The notes under the pieces: generated by a model | The model's input: only the letters and a program-made list of their open reading frames with translations | Told to the model about the DNA's origin: nothing | Database searches by the model: none | In this document: piece after piece, positions 47,460 through 48,762 of the stretch | Layout: each line of letters begins with the position of its first letter | Numbering within the stretch: position 1 is the first letter of the stretch | Made by a program: the position numbers and the translations under genes | Virus record (IMG/VR): IMGVR_UViG_3300028388_005617 | Span: 1-48,762 of that record | DNA: 48,762 bases | Direction: 5' to 3' (one strand) | From: a virus

Positions 47460-48071
47460 TCATAACAAATGTTTTTTTAAGATATGCTTGCCCTTGTCCA
47501 CGTTCATCCGTGGCTCTACGAACAAAGCATACTTTTCGACTTTCTTTCGAAATTCTTCGTACAAAATGGAATCTTTGTACGCGTTGTTCCACCCATCAAG
47601 AAAACCAAAAAGCTTGTTTAGATAAATGAGCATATCCACAGAAATCACTTCGTTGACATAGGCCTTGAAAAGGTCAGGCAAATCTTCCGATGTACGAAAA
47701 AGTTGATTGAACCTTGACGATTTATCATTTTCTAAAATAGAATATTCTTGGAATAGAGTCAAACACTCTTGTTCAAAATAGTATGAAAATGCTTGATATT
47801 TTTTTGCAAACTCAGTGTATCTTTTCTTGACGTCAGAGTCCATGAGATTGGGCACCCACATCTTTGGGTTTTCATATAGATTGCAAACCAAAAAGTCAAT
47901 GTACTCGTTGTATGTATAGTCGTTACAAATTTTCAGAAAAATGTAACGGAACTGATCTGACAAGGGCTTTTTATTGGGTATCTTCCCACCATAACGAAAA
48001 AAATTGTATCGCTCGTCTTTGAAGTGGGTGCGAACCGCAAGAAAAGTTTCATACGCCCCATTAGGTGTCAT
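47460..48071 (-). CDS. 59: Helicase loader gp59
   Basis: gp59 loads the gp41 replicative helicase on gp32-coated forks. The 203-residue protein (T4: 217) begins MTPNGAYETFLAVRTHFKDERYNFFRYGGK (residues 1-30), matching the T4 pattern of an N-terminal helix followed by a Y-x-x-x-K/R-Y-N-W element, and is helical throughout. It lies between gp33 and gp32 exactly as in T4 (33-59-32), overlapping gp33 by four bases. Sequence identity to T4 is low, but the domain pattern and synteny agree. Confidence 0.85.
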   Translation of the reverse strand: MTPNGAYETFLAVRTHFKDERYNFFRYGGKIPNKKPLSDQFRYIFLKICNDYTYNEYIDFLVCNLYENPKMWVPNLMDSDVKKRYTEFAKKYQAFSYYFEQECLTLFQEYSILENDKSSRFNQLFRTSEDLPDLFKAYVNEVISVDMLIYLNKLFGFLDGWNNAYKDSILYEEFRKKVEKYALFVEPRMNVDKGKHILKKHLL

Positions 48072-48298
48072 ACACTAAATGGCAAAGAGTTTGATTTTTC
48101 AATCAAGTTTAGATGTTTCGCTTCTTCTTGAATTTCAAGAAAAAGACTTGCGTCAATAAGTTTGGCTGCAACTTCGGCATCCACATCATTTTCTTCGCAA
48201 TATTGAGCCAAGGCTTCAATGGGTGTCATGCCCATTTTTCTCATCATGGATCGAACATTGTTAGAAAAATTGTCTTTAGTTTGAATATTTAAAGGCAT
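48068..48298 (-). CDS. 33: Late-transcription coactivator gp33
   Basis: gp33 bridges RNA polymerase (beta flap) and the gp45 clamp to activate late promoters. The 76-residue protein (T4: 112) is of the short marine type: DNFSNNVRSMMRKMGMTPIEALAQYCEEND (residues 9-38), a helix pair, then LFLEIQEEAKHLNLIEKSNSLPF, with the C-terminal hydrophobic/acidic end expected to touch the clamp. It lies directly upstream of gp59-gp32, as in T4. gp55 and gp45 in the same window complete the late transcription set. Confidence 0.78.
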   Translation of the reverse strand: MPLNIQTKDNFSNNVRSMMRKMGMTPIEALAQYCEENDVDAEVAAKLIDASLFLEIQEEAKHLNLIEKSNSLPFSV

Positions 48299-48299
48299 T

Positions 48300-48762
48300 T
48301 TATATTTTGGTAAAGGAATGGGTTACCCCTGCATCATGACTACCTGTGTTAAAGAGATTCATCGACCAATCCCAAAATTGGAAATGGGGAATCGAGCCAT
48401 GACATGGGTAAAAATCTTCGTCGAGTAATTTTTGATCAAATTCGCCTAATACGACTTTTTTGAAAATTCTTGGATAGCAGAAAGCAATATTTAGTGGTCC
48501 AGAATTCACGCCAATAAACATACCCGACTTGGCAATTTCTTCAACAGTTTCCCAAATGTCCAAGCCACGTCGGTCTATGAATGGAGTATCTTTATCGGTC
48601 TTAGCTCCAACCTGTATGATTTGGTGCGTTTTTCCATATGTCTTGTCAATGTGATCAATCACGTAATCAGGTAAGACATGTTTACCAGTTTCGTAGAAAT
48701 TCATCCCTCCTTCATCCGCACCGCGACCTTCGGTATGGACAATGATACGATTGAAGTCTGGG
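48300..48762 (-). CDS. GT9-like glycosyltransferase, C-terminal part (cut by window edge)
   Basis: The reading frame enters from the right edge (…RIIVHTEGRGADEGG…) and continues for 153 codons to TAA at 48300-48302. It carries HQIIQVGAKTDKDTPF, ETVEEIAKSGMFIGVNSGPLNIAFCYP and KVVLGEF, the second Rossmann half of a GT9/heptosyltransferase-type enzyme (compare FIGVDSLGQHLAYSVGTP in the protein at 24780-25706). An ATG at 48704 lies inside the open frame, but the upstream sequence reads as coding too, so I regard the gene as incomplete here. It is followed by gp33 at one base, so a sugar gene is in front of the replication/late-regulation operon. Donor and acceptor are unknown. Confidence 0.6.
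   Translation of the reverse strand, partial: PDFNRIIVHTEGRGADEGGMNFYETGKHVLPDYVIDHIDKTYGKTHQIIQVGAKTDKDTPFIDRRGLDIWETVEEIAKSGMFIGVNSGPLNIAFCYPRIFKKVVLGEFDQKLLDEDFYPCHGSIPHFQFWDWSMNLFNTGSHDAGVTHSFTKI

Noticed and set aside
1-48762. tRNA genes, CRISPR arrays, insertion sequences, homing endonucleases, integrase
   Set aside because: Looked for in all gaps and among the proteins; gaps are too short or lack cloverleaf or repeat structure, and no transposase, HNH, GIY-YIG or integrase protein is seen.

Overview
This is a segment of a T4-superfamily (contractile-tailed) phage genome. The protein mix resembles the marine T4-like group that includes the cyanophages. It carries the T4 head, neck, tail and baseplate genes with recombination, clamp-associated and late-transcription genes. 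The T4 fibre block (gp9-gp12) is replaced by a very large protein with a DUF4815-like start. Nothing here identifies the host: there are no photosynthesis genes and no tRNAs. The DNA is AT-rich and very densely packed, with many ATGA or GTGA stop/start overlaps. No stretch longer than 300 bases lacks a gene; the longest true gap is 5111-5269.

Layout. (1) 1-8250, minus strand: sliding clamp gp45 (cut by the window edge), a GT-A-like glycosyltransferase, a deformylase-like protein with a ruined metal site, gp46/gp47 recombination nuclease, late sigma factor gp55, a conserved acidic protein, UvsW, UvsY and a gp19-fold tail-tube relative. (2) 8347-20317, minus: gp23, gp22, gp21, two small prohead proteins, gp20 (broken in this sequence by an internal deletion and frameshift), gp19, gp18, gp17, gp16, gp15, gp14, gp13. 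(3) 20389-22906, plus: an accessory cassette of HldE-like, cupin and HldD-like genes for ADP-heptose. It is convergent with (4) 22945-25706, minus: a GT9/heptosyltransferase-like protein and a NodU/CmcH-type carbamoyltransferase. (5) 25754-41278, minus: baseplate genes (gp48, gp53, gp27-like, gp5, an unknown, gp25, gp6, a gp7-position protein, gp8, the giant 1845-residue protein, a small coiled coil). (6) 41281-46520, plus: gp4, a gp2-like protein, gp54, gp26/gp51 and the tape measure. (7) 46517-48762, minus: gp32, gp59, gp33 and the C-terminal part of a second GT9-like protein.

Regulation. Several minus-strand head and tail operons are preceded by TATAAATA-type T4 late promoters, often extended to ATAAATACAAG. 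gp55, gp33 and gp45, which in T4 activate late promoters, are all in this window. Rho-independent terminators follow gp23, gp19 and the heptose cassette. The gp32 terminator lies inside the 3' coding end of the convergent tape-measure gene.

The most notable observations are: a textbook -1 ribosomal frameshift site (slippery heptamer, 6-nt spacer, stem-loop) joining gp26 to gp51 just before the tape measure, which suggests a lambda G/GT-like tail-assembly chaperone pair; the interrupted portal gene; the deformylase homologue without metal ligands; a gp32 without the zinc cysteines; and the ADP-heptose/carbamoylation island. All assignments come from reading the sequence and remembered family features; no database search was run.
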